Shown here: piece by piece, positions 5,073-6,577 of the stretch
How the letters are laid out: every line of letters starts with the position of its first letter
How positions within the stretch are numbered: position 1 is the first letter of the stretch
DNA from: Methanoregulaceae archaeon
GTDB lineage: Archaea; Halobacteriota; Methanomicrobia; Methanomicrobiales; Methanospirillaceae
Direction: 5' to 3'
DNA: 6,577 nucleotides
Assembly (NCBI GenBank): GCA_019695435.1
Contig: JACTVF010000133.1
Location: 1 to 6,577 of the forward strand
Translations under genes and position numbers: made by a program
Notes under the pieces: model-generated
Databases searched by the model: none
What the model saw: the letters and a program-made list of their open reading frames with translations, nothing else
What the model was told of the DNA's origin: nothing

Positions 5073-6020
5073 ATGTTCGAAGGTGTCCTTCCCGCAATAA
5101 TTACTCCTTTTAAACGTAATTCCGCGATGGATCTTGACGTACAGGGTCTGGAACGAAACATTGAGTATCTTCTTTCCTGTGGTATCCATGGGATCGTGCC
5201 CTGCGGCTCGACCGGCGAGTCTGCAACGCTCACGTTTAAGGAGCACGAAAAGGTTGTCAGTGTCACTATTGACACGGTCAACGGCAAGGTGCCCGTGCTT
5301 GCAGGCACGGGTTCAAACAATACAGCGGAAGCAGTTATCCTTACGAAGGCGGCAAAGGACACCGGTGCCGATGGCGTGCTCGTCATCAGCCCGTACTACA
5401 ACAAGCCCAACCGTGCGGGGCTCGTCAAGCATTACACAAAACTTGCGGATCTTGATATCCCGTTGGTTATCTACAACGTGCCCGGCCGTACGGGTCAGAA
5501 CCTCGAACCCGACCTGATTGCCGAGCTCGCACAGCATCCCGGTATTGTCGGGATCAAAGAAGCCAGTGGCAACGTCGGCCAAGTCTCGCGGATCATCGAA
5601 CTGACGCAGGACGAGGATTTCGCCGTGATCTCCGGAGATGATAATCTCACCCTCCCGATCATGGCGCTCGGTGGCACGGGTGTAATCTCGGTCGCGGCAA
5701 ACGTGGATCCAAAACGTATGGTTACCATGTGCGAGACAGCCGGTAGAGGCGACTGGAAAAAAGCGCTCGCCCTCCATTATGCACTCTCCCCGCTCTTCCG
5801 CTCAATGTTCATCGACACAAATCCCATCCCGGTCAAAAAAGCCGTGGAGCTCATGGGTATGGCCGGAGGCCCGGTCCGGCTGCCACTCGATAACCTCGAT
5901 GAGAAAAAGACTGCCGAACTCAAAAAAATCCTTGCCACCATCTCTGCTGCAAAGAAACCGGCGGGTACCGGATCAGCGGAAAAAAGGAAAAAACCGGCTG
6001 TGAAGAAAAGCCGGCGGTGA
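5073..6020 (+). CDS. dapA: 4-hydroxy-tetrahydrodipicolinate synthase DapA
   Basis: DapA condenses pyruvate with aspartate semialdehyde, the first step committed to diaminopimelate and lysine. The 315-residue product is a TIM-barrel aldolase. The Schiff-base lysine is K162 (VGIKEASGN). The catalytic relay T47 (CGSTGES), Y109 (SPYYNKP) and Y134 (VIYNVPGRTG) and the substrate-binding R139 match E. coli T44, Y107, Y133 and R138. The core ends near residue 291; a further 24 residues (292-315) hold ten Lys/Arg and are not part of the usual roughly 290-residue enzyme. The start gives the classic MFEGVLPAIITPF opening. Its ribosome site (CCTAGGT) is weak, so it may rely on coupling to rps17e or on a short-leader transcript. 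dapB follows after seven bases, so the two consecutive enzymes are co-expressed. Confidence 0.96.
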   Translation: MFEGVLPAIITPFKRNSAMDLDVQGLERNIEYLLSCGIHGIVPCGSTGESATLTFKEHEKVVSVTIDTVNGKVPVLAGTGSNNTAEAVILTKAAKDTGADGVLVISPYYNKPNRAGLVKHYTKLADLDIPLVIYNVPGRTGQNLEPDLIAELAQHPGIVGIKEASGNVGQVSRIIELTQDEDFAVISGDDNLTLPIMALGGTGVISVAANVDPKRMVTMCETAGRGDWKKALALHYALSPLFRSMFIDTNPIPVKKAVELMGMAGGPVRLPLDNLDEKKTAELKKILATISAAKKPAGTGSAEKRKKPAVKKSRR

Positions 6021-6022
6021 TC
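6016..6022 (+). promoter_or_regulatory. Ribosome binding site of dapB
   Basis: GGTGATC spans the dapA stop codon and lies five bases before the dapB ATG. It is an exact match to the downstream part of the consensus GGAGGTGATC, so dapB has its own strong site despite the short gap. Confidence 0.75.
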
Positions 6023-6027
6023 AGATC

Positions 6028-6577
6028 ATGATCAAAGTCGTTGTCTGCGGCGCTTCCGGCCGTATGGGCCAGACCATTGGGAGGATGGTCAGGGAATCAC
6101 CGGATCTTGAACTTGTCGGAGGAATCGACCTCCATCCGGGCATCTTTTTCGGTGTCGATATCGTTGCAACACAGGATATCGAAAAACTCCTCAAAAGCAA
6201 AAAGCCTGATGTGCTGATCGATTTCACCGTAGCGCAAGCCGCTGTTGAAAATGTGAAGGCGGCGGCAAGAAACCACGTGGCACTCATTGTGGGAACGACC
6301 GGATTTACTCCGGAGCAGCGCGAGGCGATGACTGCAGCCATCGAAGGCCAGGTTTCCGCTGTGATCTCAAGCAACTTCTCAGTCGGGGTCAATATCTTCT
6401 GGCAGCTTGTGAGGGAGGCAGGAAAACTGCTCGGTGATTACGATATCGAGGTGATCGAGGCGCATCACCGGAACAAGAAAGATGCCCCGAGCGGGACCGC
6501 AAAGACGATCCTGCAGATCCTTGATGAAGAGGTTGGATCGCGAAAGAAACTCTATGGCCGCGAAGGCATGATGGTGC
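6028..6577 (+). CDS. dapB: 4-hydroxy-tetrahydrodipicolinate reductase DapB (3' end cut by window edge)
   Basis: DapB reduces the DapA product with NAD(P)H, the second committed step of the diaminopimelate pathway. The window holds 183 complete codons of a protein usually about 245-270 residues long. The N-terminal Rossmann motif VVVCGASGRMGQ is at 4-15, the GTTGF turn is present near residues 89-93, and the signature EAHHRNKKDAPSGTA spans 144-158. In that signature H146 and K150 correspond to the catalytic E. coli H159 and K163. The start is fixed by GGTGATC five bases upstream and by the position of the nucleotide-binding motif. It is the last gene of the visible plus-strand run and pairs directly with dapA. 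Confidence 0.96.
   Translation, partial: MIKVVVCGASGRMGQTIGRMVRESPDLELVGGIDLHPGIFFGVDIVATQDIEKLLKSKKPDVLIDFTVAQAAVENVKAAARNHVALIVGTTGFTPEQREAMTAAIEGQVSAVISSNFSVGVNIFWQLVREAGKLLGDYDIEVIEAHHRNKKDAPSGTAKTILQILDEEVGSRKKLYGREGMMV

Noticed and set aside
5313..5777. 154-residue minus-strand open frame within dapA
   Set aside because: Fully antisense to dapA, whose catalytic residues are all visible; no motif of its own.
6001..6030. Possible programmed frameshift fusing DapA and DapB
   Set aside because: The dapB frame is +1 to dapA and is open only from about 6004, just after a TGA at 6001. dapB has its own strong ribosome site and ATG, so separate translation is simpler.
6021..6392. 123-residue minus-strand open frame opposite dapB
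   Set aside because: Antisense to the N-terminal half of dapB, which has a strong ribosome site and signature motifs.
1..6577. Mobile element, defence system or CRISPR array
   Set aside because: No transposase, integrase, nuclease cassette, array of spaced repeats or abrupt change in composition was seen; all larger frames are accounted for by housekeeping genes.

Overview
The window reads as a stretch of chromosome from a methanogenic archaeon, most likely of the order Methanomicrobiales (Methanoregula-like). This rests on archaeal-type PCNA, the primase large subunit PriL and ribosomal protein S17e, archaeal TATA-like promoters, and Shine-Dalgarno sites of the GGAGGTGATC type. The assignment to order is inference from gene content and protein 'feel'; no database was searched. 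Coding density is high, there are no gaps above about 90 bases, and no tRNA, rRNA, CRISPR array, insertion sequence or phage gene is visible.

Layout. On the minus strand, rlmE (892-1479) is followed by moaA, whose last codons run off the left edge (879 down to 1). An 89-base divergent promoter region (1480-1568) separates rlmE from a plus-strand pair, pcn (sliding clamp) and priL (primase large subunit), which abut with no base between stop and start. A 61-residue two-helix membrane protein (3431-3616, minus) converges on priL and diverges from the next gene. From 3662 to the right edge everything is on the plus strand: an HD-domain hydrolase, a free-standing ThiN-like protein, rps17e, dapA and the first 183 codons of dapB. 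Gaps after thiN are 10, 8 and 7 bases, so thiN to dapB could be one transcript, though TATA-like sites inside thiN and rps17e suggest extra internal starts.

How the genes work together. pcn and priL both serve chromosome replication. Their proximity to translation genes (rlmE for 23S rRNA 2'-O-methylation, rps17e) fits the replication/translation clustering described for archaea. moaA serves molybdopterin synthesis, needed in methanogens for formate and formylmethanofuran dehydrogenases. dapA and dapB carry out consecutive steps of the diaminopimelate route to lysine. The HD protein, the small membrane protein and the divergent ThiN-like protein are the least understood parts.

I did not find a convincing undescribed multi-gene system. 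The points worth a second look are the divergent ThiN-like protein, the palindrome at the rlmE/pcn promoter, the lysine/arginine-rich tails on DapA and PriL, and the uncharacterised small membrane protein.
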